Positions 1 through 11,716 of a stretch of 32,847 nucleotides of DNA are shown piece by piece. The stretch spans positions 1 through 32,847 of the forward strand of contig CAXKVV010001504.1 in NCBI GenBank assembly GCA_964058805.1, read 5' to 3'. The notes under the pieces were generated by a model. It was not told the DNA's origin and made no database searches. It was given only the letters and a program-made list of their open reading frames with translations. How positions within the stretch are numbered: position 1 is the stretch's first letter; every line of letters begins with the position of its first letter. The stretch comes from Schoenoplectus triqueter (lineage: Eukaryota > Streptophyta > Magnoliopsida > Poales > Cyperaceae). The translations under genes and the position numbers were made by a program.

Positions 1-221
1 GGGCTATTGGGTTCCAGTGGAGAATGGGAAGAGGTGGCTTCCCCTGGGCTATAGCCTACTGAAAGATTTTCACTAGACAGAGGTGAGTAAGGAGAATTAC
101 TGTAAGTCGACTTATGTGAATTGTTGTTAGACCATACAGAATTAGGAATGGAGGCGCTGTAACTGTAAGAAAAACCTGAATCAGGTGTAACTCCATGTTT
201 TAACAGCTGTTGAAAATCCAT
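1..221 (-). CDS. N-terminus of a probable GRAS (scarecrow-like) transcription regulator, partial
   Basis: The minus strand is open from an ATG at 221-219 to the window edge (73 codons plus two bases). The protein starts MDFQQLLKHGVTPDSG, then has a SYSYSASIPNS stretch and Ser/Asn/Pro-rich segments such as NSPYSPLSSENLS and SPLEPNSP. From memory, the order 'MD..QL...GVT, SYSYS, NSP(Y/F)S, S.ENLS, SPLE.NS' matches the disordered N-termini of some scarecrow-like proteins of the GRAS family, which act as nuclear transcriptional regulators. The conserved GRAS domain would lie beyond the left edge and cannot be checked. A splice acceptor (TTTTTTCAG) ends at 258. The frame is also open from that acceptor to the ATG, so 12 extra residues are possible if an upstream exon were coding, but the upstream exon I see has no ATG. 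The family call is an inference from low-complexity sequence. Confidence 0.5.
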   Translation of the reverse strand, partial: MDFQQLLKHGVTPDSGFSYSYSASIPNSVWSNNNSHKSTYSNSPYSPLSSENLSVGYSPGEATSSHSPLEPNS

Positions 222-1100
222 AATAGATTGCTTGCATGTGTTATTTCTTTGAAAACCCTGAAAAAACAATTAACATAAGAAATTATGTTATTACATGTCC
301 AAAGTAGAAACCTTATGAAGAAGCAAAAACAAAACTTCATCTGAACGGAGAAATTTTTGACTTGAAGTCAATGATATTTAGTTTTGACCACTATTATACA
401 ATTTTTTTGGCAAAATTTAGACCAAAAACTATGGCCATAACAGGAACAACAATTAAGAGGAAACAGTCTTTCTTATGCTGGTGAAATACGAAACAAGTGA
501 AAATTGTCTTACTAGGAACCCCCTACTATTTCATTTACTAGGAACAAGCAAAGACAACAATTTAGAAGCTTGAATGCCTTCGGAACTTCAAAACTTAGTC
601 GGTTCATTGCTCATAAAATTACAAAAGGAAGAATTTAGTCTGTTTAATTAGCGTAATTTTGTACCTTAAACGAAATTTATACAACAAAAATTCACCTGAT
701 TTGACCCATTATTTAGATTTTGACAGACAAATATCCCCTCTATGTGAATCAGAGAGGAGAATACAAATTGGACGAGTGGGAGAGTACAAGAAGATGAAGA
801 TAATTTCCCTTCTTCTCCCCTCCAAAGCTTACCATCTCCAAACAATACAAAGGGTAAAGAAGGAATTTCATAAACAAAATCTCGCAGTAGTTCACACTTG
901 TACAGCTCAAACAAATAATTAACTAGAAAATGCAACAAAAAGGTACCTCCAAACTTTCTCAGATCAATTCTCAGGTCTCTCTCTGCTCCCCTTATCTCTT
1001 CTCTGACTTCCTTTCTTCGATTTCTTCAAAAATGATGTTCTCTGTTCTGTTCTGTTCTTTTCTTTTTTATTTTCAAAGATGGTTTCTCTCTATTCTATCA
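222..1100 (-). other. 5' leader of the GRAS-like gene, with a leader intron
   Basis: Downstream of a TATA-like site the minus strand has a purine-rich stretch without ATG (about 1100-947), ending in a good donor (GGAG then GTACCT, intron from 946). The acceptor TTTTTTCAG ends at 258, giving an intron of about 690 bases and a second leader piece, 257-222. An intron in the leader with the coding region after it is common in GRAS genes of this type. A short out-of-frame ATG frame (237-181, 18 codons and a stop) overlaps the main start. The transcription start is inferred only. Confidence 0.45.
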
Positions 1101-1130
1101 AGGCGAAGTGGAAAATTGTGGAACCGAGCT

Positions 1131-1340
1131 TATAAAGGAGGCGAACCGGAGTGCGTCTCCCAGTCACGAAACGGTCGCCGTACGATTCCGATTTAACGGC
1201 GTCACGAGTTATGTTATCGCGATTGTGGGCCCTGCAGTCAGCCTTCCCGCGTGATATCTATTATTGTCCTCTTTCGACTTTCGTTTATTAGAATCATTGC
1301 TGACGCGCACTACGGCAAGCACCCTAGCGGGTCGGATCCA
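1131..1340 (-). promoter_or_regulatory. Probable promoter of the GRAS-like gene
   Basis: This stretch is richer in G+C than its surroundings. It carries a TATA-like site at 1131-1137, which reads TATAAAG on plus and CTTTATA on minus, so its direction is ambiguous. A TGGGCCC site (1226-1232) matches the plant site II/TCP-type motif. Position relative to the leader supports minus-strand use. The better consensus on plus leaves a divergent promoter possible, although no plus-strand gene is visible nearby. Confidence 0.4.
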
Positions 1341-1349
1341 TGAGCTGCT

Positions 1350-1828
1350 CTTAGAGATAGGGTGTGAGATCCAAATAAATATAAATATCTAAAGTTTTAT
1401 TAGATTTGTCAAATTATAAATAAAATTCAATATATAAAAATAATAGCTGAATAAACTAAAAATCGAATAAATCAAAATTTCATTTAGTTAGACTTAAATT
1501 ATATTCGTTAAAGGAAATAAAAATATCAATAGTTATAAAAATTAAAAGAAGAAACAATTGGTTCAAAAATAAAATAAATAATTAAATTAAATATATAGAA
1601 AATAAATATATTCCAATTATTTTTATATGATGCTTATTAATGATAAGTCAAATGTATTTGCTTGAAAAATTTTGGACTATTCAATTTATTTAATTTAAAA
1701 AATATAGATCAAATTAAAGGATAAAAATCAAATTAGTTAAAATTTTTAATCAAACCAAATAGTCCAAATTTTAACGGCTCAATTCAAAACTAATTAAATA
1801 AATATGTTTACACACTCCTACTTAGATA
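1350..1828. mobile_element. Non-autonomous hAT-like element with 8-bp target duplication
   Basis: The AT-rich element at 1358-1820 begins TAGGGTGTG and ends CACACTCCTA. Its ends are imperfect inverted repeats that continue into similar AAATAAAT tracts. It is flanked by CTTAGAGA (1350-1357) and CTTAGATA (1821-1828), a 7/8 match that fits the 8-bp duplication made by hAT transposases. It has no coding capacity. It lies just upstream of the promoter of the GRAS-like gene. Confidence 0.6.
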
Positions 1829-2389
1829 TTTGAACGAAGCGAATATTAGTCGCTTTGTCCAGCTCTGTATTCGAAAATTATCAATAAATATATCTTTTGT
1901 ATTTGAATGTTACTTACTCATATTCATATCTAATCATGTCTGAAAAAATGAAGCGAATGCTGATACGAATTTGATTTTGGACTCTATTATTTGTAAGTAT
2001 GTAATATAAAATTTTATTTATAAAATAGTATTAATTATCAAAAAAAATTATATAATATTATTATTATAAATATTAATAAATATATGCATTGCAAATTCAT
2101 ATTGTTAATACAAATATTTATTTTTATTATATATGCATATTTATTAGTAATATATATTAATTTTTATTTTCATATTCATCAAAATTCAGATTCAATAAAT
2201 ATTTATTGGTATTTTTCGTTTAAGATAGTTTTGATTTTGAATTTTGACATTTGTTTAATATCTATAATCGTATTCGTATACTTCAAATAAAAACAAATAT
2301 GAATGTAATTTCAGTACTATCCATTCCATTTTCAGCTTGCACTATTTTAATTTGTGGATATTTAGTTTTCAGGTTTTATTGATAACAAC

Positions 2390-2755
2390 TAGGGATGTCA
2401 ATTATTGACCTGACCGGACGAGTTAACCCAATCCGACCCGACATAATCCGAAAATAAATGGGTCGGATATGGGTTTAACTTTTTATATCCGAATCAAGTC
2501 GGATTCAGGTCAATCCGACCCGATTAATTATGTAATTTTATGATTTATTACTAATTAAAGTTTAAATATATACTATTAAGATTAATTATAAATTAATATT
2601 AATTATTTAAAATTAGGTAAAATAATTAATAAATATTTAATTATTTTACACATGTCGGTCGACCCGTGACTTAATTGAGTCAGATATAGATAAAAAAAAT
2701 TATTCAAATTTAAACAGATCGGCTCAAGAAAAATAATAAAATAATAACACCCCTA
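2390..2755. mobile_element. hAT-like non-autonomous element with CCGACCCG-type subterminal repeats
   Basis: The ends TAGGGATGTCA and ACACCCCTA are imperfect inverted repeats. The left part has repeated ATCCGACCCGA-like words and ATGGGTCGGAT on the other strand. The centre is nearly pure A/T. Flanking 8-mers match only 5 of 8, so the target duplication is weak. No protein is encoded. Confidence 0.5.
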
Positions 2756-4257
2756 ATATTCACAACAACGACCACATTAATTAGTTTCCTTCATCCAGCT
2801 TTCCACACATGCCTCCACCGAGAAATAAATATTATACTTATCCAGAATTGCATTATATAATATCCGACTATATATTTTAGACAAAATTTCTTATGGAATT
2901 TATTCGAATATTAAATTGAAATTTAGAACAACAGTCTTGCATTTTGCAATAGAAGAGCGTCCAAGATAATGGTCGAAAGCATATTTTAAAGAGTCTGAAA
3001 ATCAGTTGGAAATTTTTAGATGGCTGTCAACTTAAAATAAAACAAGATAAATGCGAACAATTTTGTTTTCTAAACAATTTATTAAGTTTTCAACTACGAA
3101 CTTTCAAAACATACTTCGTTAACTTTTCAAACAATAGTTTTTACACATGTACCTGAATATTTTTGGCATGAAGTGCGTTAGTTCACATTTATGAAGACAT
3201 TAAAATTACCAAAAAATAATAACTTCTCGTAACAGTGTGATGCCTCACTAATTATCGATAGACAAAACCTTGTGCATTCCAAGTGAGCATCCGTCTTAAT
3301 TTTAATATCATTTAAAATTATAATATTTTGTATTTAGAGTTCAATAAATGTAATGCATTTTATATTAAAATGTCGAGACTTAAATATCTAATGGAAAAAT
3401 ATTTTCTTTCAATCTTATGTCCATGCTTGTTTGACTTTTTGAATCATCTAAGACTGTTACTAATCATTGAAAATGTACATGTGCTAGTTTATAACATCAA
3501 CCATAAAAGACACAATGATAGAAAAAATATATATCTTTCAAATAAGTATATAACCACAAATACATTGAATTCAAATGAAAATCCGAATTTTTTTTTTATC
3601 AAAATGTGTATAAATTTACAGGACAGTCGGTGATGCCGTGAGAATTGCCCTGTAGTTAAAATAATGTATTGTCATTCAATCCATCTTAAAGTTAATTATT
3701 GTTTTAATTTAAATTAATTCTAACTTTACTCAAAGTTAATTCTATTCATGGAAAATTAAGATATAATTTTAGGCGTATATACATTTTAAGATAAATACTA
3801 AAAGATTAAATGGTGATCTTATTTTTTTATTTTTGAGAGAGAAAGATGAGAATTTAAGCTACCTAATTTTTGATGACCTTTGAAATGGTCATCAAATACT
3901 TTCTATCCAGATTTTAAACATAATCTCTTATATGGAGAGTAATATTTCTGCCACTAGATCAGAAGCTAGTTCTTACCGTTCATTTGATATGTTTAATTTA
4001 GAATGATTATATTATGTGAGGTTATTGAAGTAAGTTCATAAATTTATTATAATAAATATGAATTGTGCCCTTAACAATTTTGATGGTGTCAAGGAAAATA
4101 ACGTTGCAAGCATTCTCGTACTTTTTTTGTTGTGTTTTCTTAATATGAAAAATGTATGTATATTTTGCAGTTAAAAACGGTGTAGAGCTAGAATTATTTT
4201 TTTAATATAGACTTAACAAAAGAAAAGACATTTAAAATACGCTTCATTAGTTTTTGC
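2756..4257. other. AT-rich intergenic DNA, no gene seen
   Basis: No frame here has plausible coding composition and no RNA gene was recognised. Short local palindromes occur, for example GATGACC...GGTCATC near 3880. Confidence 0.5.
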
Positions 4258-4925
4258 AGCGCCCATCAACTTTTTAATATATTTATCCATTAATTATTTA
4301 GGTATTTTCATATCTATTCATATATTCTTTAATATATCTAATCTAATATACTCTTGAACCCTATAATTTTTTTTTTCATATTTTTCCATAAATTTAAATA
4401 TATCATATAAAATATATATATATATATATCCAATAATTATTTAGAATATTTTTACTTACTAATTGAATCTTTCTATATTTATCATAAAATTAAATTTATT
4501 TAAATATCATTCATGAGGCATTATTTAATTTTCTCTACCTGACCAGAAACTAGACTGAATGAGTCAAATCGAGTTAGATCAAGAAAAATAATTAAATAAT
4601 ATCTTACTATATTGATTTAAATAAAATTAATTTAAATATAAAAAAGTTAAAGGTGTATGAGCTATAATAAATAATTATTGGTATATGAAAATACTTTAAT
4701 AACTAAATATTTTAATGATTGATAAATATACAAATTTAATAATATATTTGAGAGTGTATGAATAAATATGAAATAATTTAAAGTATTTAAGAATGTATAG
4801 ATATATTGATGAGTATAAGGGTAAATATGAAAGGATTTAATGAGTTGATGGATAAATATGATATATTAGAGAGTTAAGAGGTAAATATGAAATAGAAAAA
4901 TAGTTGGAGGCTAAATATGATATTA
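4258..4925. repeat. Fold-back region built from ATATTTATCCATCAACT-like modules
   Basis: The left side has CATCAACT...ATATTTATCCATTA and CATATTTTTCC words. The right side (about 4640-4925) carries the same words in reverse orientation, such as GTTGATGGATAAATATG and GGTAAATATGAAA, recurring at roughly 40-70 base spacing. This looks like an old fold-back element or an inverted pair of module arrays. Borders are approximate. Confidence 0.35.
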
Positions 4926-5004
4926 ACCCTTATTTTCTATATCAAATTATGACTCTTAATTCCTAAATCACTAATTCCTATTAATATTAAGGGGTAATTA
5001 TAAT

Positions 5005-5440
5005 ATGAGTGAGGCTACGGTACTACGTCTGACACCAATGGTTCGTATGTCATGGATCATTTCTTTATTTTTAAAGTTTAAATAGTTATTCTGATCAGTC
5101 AAAATATTTTTTATATGAACATCTAGTTGTACTTGTAGATCAAATCTTTTAATTTTAGAATTTTTTCACTTTTTTTTAGTTAGTTAGAAAATTATTTTTT
5201 TGAATAGTTCATAATAATTAAATCAAGTGATTGTTTAACTATTAAAAAATATAAAAAATTTCAAAAAAATATATAATTTGATTTACAACTAAATTTTCAT
5301 ATTAGATAGGTCAACAACAACAACAACAAAACATTTAATCCCGAATTCATATTAAATAGGTCGATCATTTAAATTTTAAAAATAAAAAAATTCATAATAT
5401 ATAAATCATTCGTGATACGCTTAACACCGTAACCAAATAC
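5005..5440. mobile_element. Fold-back MITE-like element, degraded
   Basis: GGCTACGGTACTACGTCTGA near the left end is related to the reverse complement of the right end (ACGCTTAACACCGTAACC near 5415). Inner arms also pair: TTTTTAAAGTTTAAATAG on the left and ATTTAAATTTTAAAAATA on the right. A CAA trinucleotide run sits in the right arm. It resembles the element at 31911-32310 in design (a GATCATTT word and a shared inner arm), so the two may be distant relatives. Confidence 0.45.
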
Positions 5441-5639
5441 GCATAAAACCGTAACCAAATGTATCACATTATTAAATAAGATTCTGTAATCTCTTATCAA
5501 GCCACGTGAGCATGAATTATCGGATCATTTTAAACTATAAAACTTTTTTCTTTTTCTTTTTTGATAAATACCCGTACGATTCTAAACTATATAACTTTAT
5601 TTTTTGAGGAAATCTAAACTATAAAATTCGTTTTTAGAT

Positions 5640-6440
5640 AGACACGTTTAGCCCAATCGGCTGATTCCTTACTGTTCCGATAACGGCATTCAGATTTCAG
5701 GCGCTCAGCATGACCGCACTAGGGATGAGGAGCGGCCAGATTCCAGAGCCCCGCCGACTGATCGCAACACAAAAAGCTCATGCCCTGGACCCATCCCACC
5801 GTCCATTTCAGATCCGATGGCTACCCCTCACACTGCGCCCACGTGCGCATTTCAACCCCCAAGCCCCCAAAACCCCACTGGGTCCACAGGACACAACTCT
5901 TCAACCACGCACTAGTCACGTGTGGGGACTCGGGCCCACCACCTAATGTGCACGACACGCGTGAGGATCCATGGGGTTGGCACTGACACGCGGTGATCTC
6001 ATTTGACCTTACGTGGCACATCCAACGCGCTTTATTGCTCCACAAGATTGCATCGGGCGGAGGACAGAGGATTGCCGAGTAAAGAAGGAAGCTGCGCGGT
6101 TTGACCGGATTGACGAAATCTGGACCGTCAGATCAATTCGGAGGAACGGGGATGGTGGGGCGGTCCACTCCGCGATCTCGCGTGGATCCCATCAGCAGAA
6201 AACGACAGAGGAGGTCCATTGACCCTCGAATCAAGTTTGGTTCGATGGGTCGGATCCATAATTTCGACGCTCACCCGATTTTGATGCGCTCATAGAAGGT
6301 TCTTGCACGAATCTTGATAATATTTAATGGTGATTTCGCTCGTTGGACATGCAATTTGTCCTATGCTCATCGGAAGTGCCCCCGCTGCGTAGAAAACGAC
6401 AAATAGATAAAGAACCCTGGCATCGCAATCTCCTGTTATA
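5640..6440. promoter_or_regulatory. GC-rich island with ABRE/G-box and CE3-like motifs (orphan promoter-like)
   Basis: About 800 bases with far more G+C than either flank. It contains CACGTG at 5840-5845 and 5917-5922, TACGTGGC at 6010-6017 (a strong ABRE form), and GACACGCGTG at 5954-5963, whose GACACGCGT is the reverse complement of the CE3 coupling element ACGCGTGTC. A W-box-like TTGACC is at 6004-6009. In known ABA-induced genes, ABRE plus CE3 within about 100-200 bases works as a unit. Short open frames occur on both strands (for example a basic one at 6151-6295, plus), but none resembles a known protein. It could be the promoter and first exon of the plus-strand gene whose exons start at 11021, or a relic. 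Confidence 0.4.
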
Positions 6441-7256
6441 GGCTTATAGCAACAGCAACTAAAAACTAGTTGCTATTTAATTCCGAGGAACGAAATCTGG
6501 TTCCATGCCGCTGATTTCATTTGAATATTTGATTGTGTTGATTTCATTTCAATGCTAGAACTTATGGTCAATTATTCTGTGAAGTACAATTAATTCGCTT
6601 CAAAATTCTAAAGTTTAATATTTTTTTGTGTTTCAGTTTTAATGCACGCACGTGCTAGTTGTTAAATTTGAACAAAATAATGGATGAAAATATAAATATA
6701 GCTCTCCATTTTAATGTGAATTTTTTTATAAAAAAAATACATATACTAAACAAAAAAAATTAAACTTCAAACATTTTTTTGAAATAAGTAAGAACGTTCA
6801 TGTCCAAGGCAACGCCCCAAATTGACTGCTTCAGTTGACTGACATGTGGGTCCGTAGGGTCCATTTGGTTTTTCAAAGGCTCAAAAAGAATGGATCAAAA
6901 TAATTAATTTGGATTAACGAACGACTCGGTCACACAGCAAAAAAACTGGATTGCGTCTCCAAGATAAAATTAATTAATGAAACATACTGAAATTCTAGAA
7001 GGTGATTAGCCCTTGGGATTTTCTACATCGGCCCTAATGGTTTAATTTTGATATATTGGAGATTTTTTTTTCTTGGTAGTCTTGAAGCATTGAATTTGAT
7101 ACAAATTATGCAGAGGCAGTAATTGCATATATACAAGGACTGTCCAAATTATAAATCTTTTTGTTCATTAGTTAAATTAATTTCGGCAATTAAAAGTACT
7201 TCCAATTACTATCACATGTATAGTAGAAGAGGGTTTCAATATCATCAATTATTACC
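6441..7256. other. AT-rich intergenic DNA, no gene seen
   Basis: I see no coding exon or RNA gene. The stretch starts with ordinary unique-looking DNA and becomes strongly AT-rich. Confidence 0.4.
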
Positions 7257-7650
7257 ATCTATATGGAGGAGGATTTCAATTGCTATCATATATATTTTAA
7301 AATATAATATCTAAATTTAAAATTCAAACTGTTGACATTTTTAATTTCATGACAGATGTGTGCTCATAAAATTTCATTAATTTTGAAGCTCATTGTGTAC
7401 TAGATCAAATAATAATAAAATGATTGCACAAAAAATAGTCAATCATAGTTAACTAGATTCATTCATTTTGTTATCATTTGTTCCAATATAAAATGAGCTT
7501 CAAAAATCATAAAAACTTATGAATATATTTCTATCATAAATTAACAATATGCATGATTTGAATTTCAAATTTGAGAAGCAAATTTTATAAAAAAAATTGA
7601 TGGCATGCTACACAAAATTAATGACATTAAAATCCTCCTCTATATAGTAA
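7257..7650. mobile_element. Fold-back MITE-like element
   Basis: The left end CTATATGGAGGAGGATTTCA matches the reverse complement of the right end (AAATCCTCCTCTATATAG, ending near 7648). Inside, TTTTGAAGCTCATT (about 7382) and AATGAGCTTCAAAA (about 7491) form a second inverted pair. A partial copy of the left end lies just before it (GTAGAAGAGGGTTTCAAT near 7221). No coding capacity. Confidence 0.5.
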
Positions 7651-8719
7651 CAAAAAAGATTGATCTAAATTATATTATTTTTACTATCAACAAATGAATG
7701 GTTACCATTCTGCTAGTGTATGCCAAATTTAACATTTTTTTTTATCAAAATGTAAAACTAGAACTATTAACGTGATGTTTATCATAGTGTATATCAAATG
7801 ACATAAATTTCAGAACCCTGCTTACGATATTTGGTCTTAGGCAGCAAATGCCACTAATAACTGTATGTTCAATTTTGATTTCAAATAAAGAGTTATTTGG
7901 TGTATTCAAACTAAAAAATATTATGCAATTTGTTTATCAGTCATAATTAACACTCAGAAAATTAAACCATCAATTTTAAAAATCCTAATGATGATATATT
8001 GGTTTTCTTATTGCACCCCAAGTTTTTCATTCCTTATTCGCACACGGTATTCGGTATAAATATTTTTTTTCAAATTTTTTTTTCAGAATTTATTCTAGAC
8101 ATTATATAATTTTAAAATGTATTTATATCTGATATTCGGTAGAAATAAGGTGTGCATAAGAGGTGTGATTACTCTTCTATATTTATCCAAAATATAATTT
8201 ATTCTATTTAAAAATTCTTCATTGCTTATATATAAAAAGTAGGTATCGTTGAATAAACTCAACTCGGCACTTGATGAATCACAGGATCAATGGAAACATT
8301 TAATCCCCTAATTTCTTAGACTTTTCTTGTACTAGGTGATTATTTTAGTAACTCGATTCCAATTATGAAAAAATTATGCCTAGTGCAACATAAAAAGTAC
8401 TGAACCGAAATAGACCATCAGAATTCAATGCACGAGAACAAACATAAGTTGAATTGGCACTAATATCTAATCCCTCTTAACTTTATTAGTAAAAGTTGCT
8501 TAGTAGGTTTTATTCCGTTCTTAGATATATACATATTATTTAAACTTGAACATTAGAATAAAAAATCGTGACGCCTAATAACTTTTAAGTGATCGCTTAT
8601 ATGTTAAAGGACTGCTACATTTACATATACACTTTTTTGGCATGAGAAGGATAAAAAATGAGATATTTGTTAGTATGCCATTTAAAACGATACTTTCAAT
8701 AAAGTTATGTATGATCTTA
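7651..8719. other. AT-rich intergenic DNA, no gene seen
   Basis: Apart from the small inverted-repeat element at 8030-8168, I see nothing that supports a gene or RNA. Confidence 0.4.
8030..8168. repeat. Small inverted-repeat element
   Basis: TTATTCGCACAC near the left end is the imperfect inverse of GTGTGCATAA near the right end. GGTATTCGGTATAAAT and ATATTCGGTAGAAATA inside are direct relatives. Possibly a very short MITE or the remains of one. Confidence 0.3.
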
Positions 8720-9090
8720 TCTTCCATCTTGATCTGATTGATCTGATTCATCTGATTCGATCTGATCTATTTAAAAATAAAGTCAAATTTTCTTTAACTT
8801 TACTCGGTATGAATAAAAAAAAAATCTTGATTTTTATATTTCCTAATCAATTTAATGTTATGTAATATATAATTAATCTTTATTATGTATATTTAAATTT
8901 GATTAGTGTGGAATCACATAAAAGATACAAAAAATATAATTAAACAGATCGGATTAGATCGATTCATATTTTTTTTCCGATCCATAACAGACTAAAACAT
9001 CTTGATCCTTATCCGACATATTTATTCTCGATTTATTTTAAATCGGATCGGATTGATCCAATAAATCGGATCAAAATTTTGACGACCCTG
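8720..9090. mobile_element. GATCGGAT-rich element, relative of the hAT-like elements
   Basis: Clusters of GATCTGATTGATCTGATTC-like words on the left and AAATCGGATCGGATTGATCC-like words on the right flank an AT-only centre. The same word type occurs at 2390-2755, 13790-14040, 29878-30117 and 30460-30560. Clear terminal repeats and a target duplication were not found, so borders are approximate. Confidence 0.4.
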
Positions 9091-11020
9091 CTCCTATCAA
9101 ATGTGTCGACAATTTTAACTTCAAATTTTATAAAGCCCGCTTCATGCATTTAACAATGTGTGTTCTAGTCGATGATCAAATATTCTGAGTCGGCAAATTA
9201 AGAAATTTATCACAATAGTAAATTAATTAAAGTAACTCAACTTCTTTTTTTTATAGAAGTGGAGGATAATCCCACTTATTTTGAACCATTAAAGATTGTT
9301 CGGTCTTAAATCACTTGTACCTTAAAATAAAACGAAACAAAAACTAGCATCTAGTAGAAGTAATTCATTTTCCTATACAAGACAGAATATACCCTCTGAT
9401 TGTTTTTCGTCCAGACAAAAAAAAAACACGCACAGAAAACATTTTTGAAGTGAGAAGAATGATGAGCGTGACAGAGAATAAAGTAAAAAGAATTGAAACC
9501 TATGATGTAATATTTTTTAAAAAAATATATAAAGGAAGATAAAAAAAAATAATACTTTATTTTATGGGATAGAATTTGCATAAATAATAACTCAACAATT
9601 AACATACAATTTTGATAGGGAACTAGTTCATATATATTATTGAAAAATTAATCAACAAAGATACACTTAATACATAATTTTATAATACTCGGACAAACCA
9701 TTAAATATTTTCCAAATCAAAATAAAAGATAGATGGTGCATTAATTGTGAACGGTTAGAAATGTCACCTTTTTTGTGCCATCTGAATATAATTTTTTGAT
9801 TTATATTTTCCGTACATTAAATTTAATATGACTACAAACTTCAATAATTTAATTTAGTAATATATACAATATACATCAAATAAAAGAAGTTGAAAATCAT
9901 CTCTACTCCAATCGAGCAATGTAATCAAGTGCAATATATCAAGTCAAAATATGTGCAGTACTTTAGTTTTTTTTTAATTATTTGCAACAAATTTAACACT
10001 AGGTAAATACATGGATTGAGCATCCAACGTGCCAGCCATTGGTGAAGAATCCTTCAAAAAATAAATCCAAATTTAGTTGACACTGACAAGCAAAGCTCCA
10101 TGTGATGATGAAATCAGTCTCAAAGGGAGAATCTAATTAACCGGGTCATAATCTGTTTGTGCTCAACTTGGGTAAGGTGCGTTTAATTTAATATCCTTCA
10201 TGCAAGCATCCTGTGATTTCTTTTAAGTTGTCAAACAAGCAAATAGAGGTGATAATGGATCGGATTCATATCGGATTTTTTATGATTCAAATGTATATCC
10301 ATTAAAATTTATAAAATTCAAGTGTGAATTCAAATTCATTTTAAATTTGAGGAATTAAATACGAATTCATATCCATTAATATAACGGATATCCATTTCTA
10401 GTAAAGTCCTTTTTATTTGTCATGTATGTTTAAAATATTTATAGTATCATTTTCTCAATATCATGTAAATTTATTATACATGTAGGCTGTAGCCAACAAT
10501 TCGGATATTCAAAAAGAGAAATCAATTTGCGAGATAATGAGAGAGCCAGCAATTTAAAGTTTAACAAAAGTATTGAAATTAATAAAATGTAGATGATCGT
10601 TTTTGTGTGTCTACAGGTTCAATTTAAAGTTTAAACAAAAGTATTGAAACTATAAAACGTATATCTTATGTATTTGATTCATTTTATCTCGTGTGTAATT
10701 TCTTTTAGACATTCTAACCATATATAATTATTACAAAAATACTGTATGCGTGTGTTAAATCTTATACATAATTCAGTTACATATTCAAAATACTTTAAAA
10801 AAAATTGGGACAGTTATAAGAAGTTCATTATATATGAAATATATCATGTCACGCCTGACACATTGCACTGGATATAAAAATGTCATTATACAGAAATTTT
10901 TTTGTTCCGTACTATCTTTCTAAGTTTAAAATCATGTTGTAAATTTTTATGAATTTATATAAAATTAGTTATGATTCTTTCAAAAAAATGATAATATTTT
11001 TCTGTATTCAACTGCTACAG
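9091..11020. other. AT-rich intergenic DNA or upstream intron, no firm gene
   Basis: Mostly AT-rich. At 10000-10200 the composition is more balanced and short open stretches follow AG dinucleotides, but none joins in frame to the exon at 11021. If the exon set further right is a gene, part of this stretch may be its intron. Confidence 0.35.
10245..10396. mobile_element. Short GGATCGGAT-type element
   Basis: It starts TAGAGGTGATAATGGAT and ends ATCCATTTCTA, an imperfect inverted pair. Internal words CGGATTCATATCGGAT and ACGGATATCC resemble the other GATCGGAT elements here. About 150 bases, non-coding. Confidence 0.4.
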
Positions 11021-11153
11021 AAGCATCTTTCCCAGAGTGGAGAACAATAAATGGAAATATCCATTTTTTTGGACTGGAGATATCAGTCCAATAAATGGCG
11101 AGGGCCTTTTTGGACGCACATTCGTGGATCATTGTCCACCCCAAATTCCTGAG
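11021..11153 (+). CDS. Candidate internal exon of an unrecognised protein gene
   Basis: The exon runs from a good acceptor (CAACTGCTACAG, ending 11020) to a good donor (CCTGAG then GTGAGA). After one leading base it reads 44 codons with no stop: SIFPRVENNKWKYPFFWTGD, then ISPINGEGLFGRTF, then VDHCPPQIPE. The composition, rich in W, P, G and C, is unlike the surrounding AT-rich noise. It enters in phase 2 (needs two bases from an earlier exon) and leaves in phase 0, the phase required by the exon at 14184. If unspliced, the frame continues to a stop at 11232-11234 with a CDRCGRDFC stretch. I do not recognise the family, and I could not find the exon before it. Confidence 0.45.
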
Positions 11154-11716
11154 GTGAGAATCATGATTTTCTGCGACAGATGTGGCCGAGATTTTTGTGT
11201 AAGGATGTTAAGGAGAAAAACTCCAAAGAAATAAAGATAATATTATCAAAATATTATAATTGAATTTTGTATGTGTGTATCGATATTACCAAATAATTTT
11301 ATTGAATTTGGGTTCATTTTTTTGTGTTACGAAACATATGGTCGCAGTTAGTTAGTGCATTTTTACTAATTATTTAATTAAATTCCGAGCTATTTTTTTT
11401 TTGCACCCGCTATACTTCAGTTTGAATTATTTATTTTGCACATGAGTCCTGTCTTGGTGTGCAGTTGTGGAAAGCTACATACTATTTAATGCACATATAA
11501 TTTTTTGTAGCGGGTATGAAATCTCAACTGGGATTCGGCCCATGTTTAATAATTAATAGCACGAAAGAAAATTTAATAATTTAGATAGATTTAAGCTGTC
11601 TAAATTGAGTCGTACTATCAAAATTAAAGTAGACAGAGTAAAGGTAGGTTGGAAAGTTAGAAGTAATAACACACGATCAAAAGTTATATTATATCGTACG
11701 GTCTGGAATATATTAT
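11154..11716. other. AT-rich DNA, probably intron of the candidate gene
   Basis: No coding signal beyond the readthrough noted for the preceding exon. If the exon set is real, 11154-14183 is a single intron of about 3 kb that holds two fold-back elements and a tandem duplication. Confidence 0.35.

Noticed and set aside
659..1196. Short open frames on both strands near the left end
   Set aside because: They fall in the leader intron and leader of the GRAS-like gene and have low-complexity translations.
5710..6295. Several 60-80 codon frames in the GC-rich island
   Set aside because: They overlap on both strands, which is expected of GC-rich DNA with few stops. None has family resemblance.
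9351..9605. 84-codon minus-strand frame rich in Phe and Tyr
   Set aside because: Its composition reflects AT-rich DNA, with no promoter or splice context.
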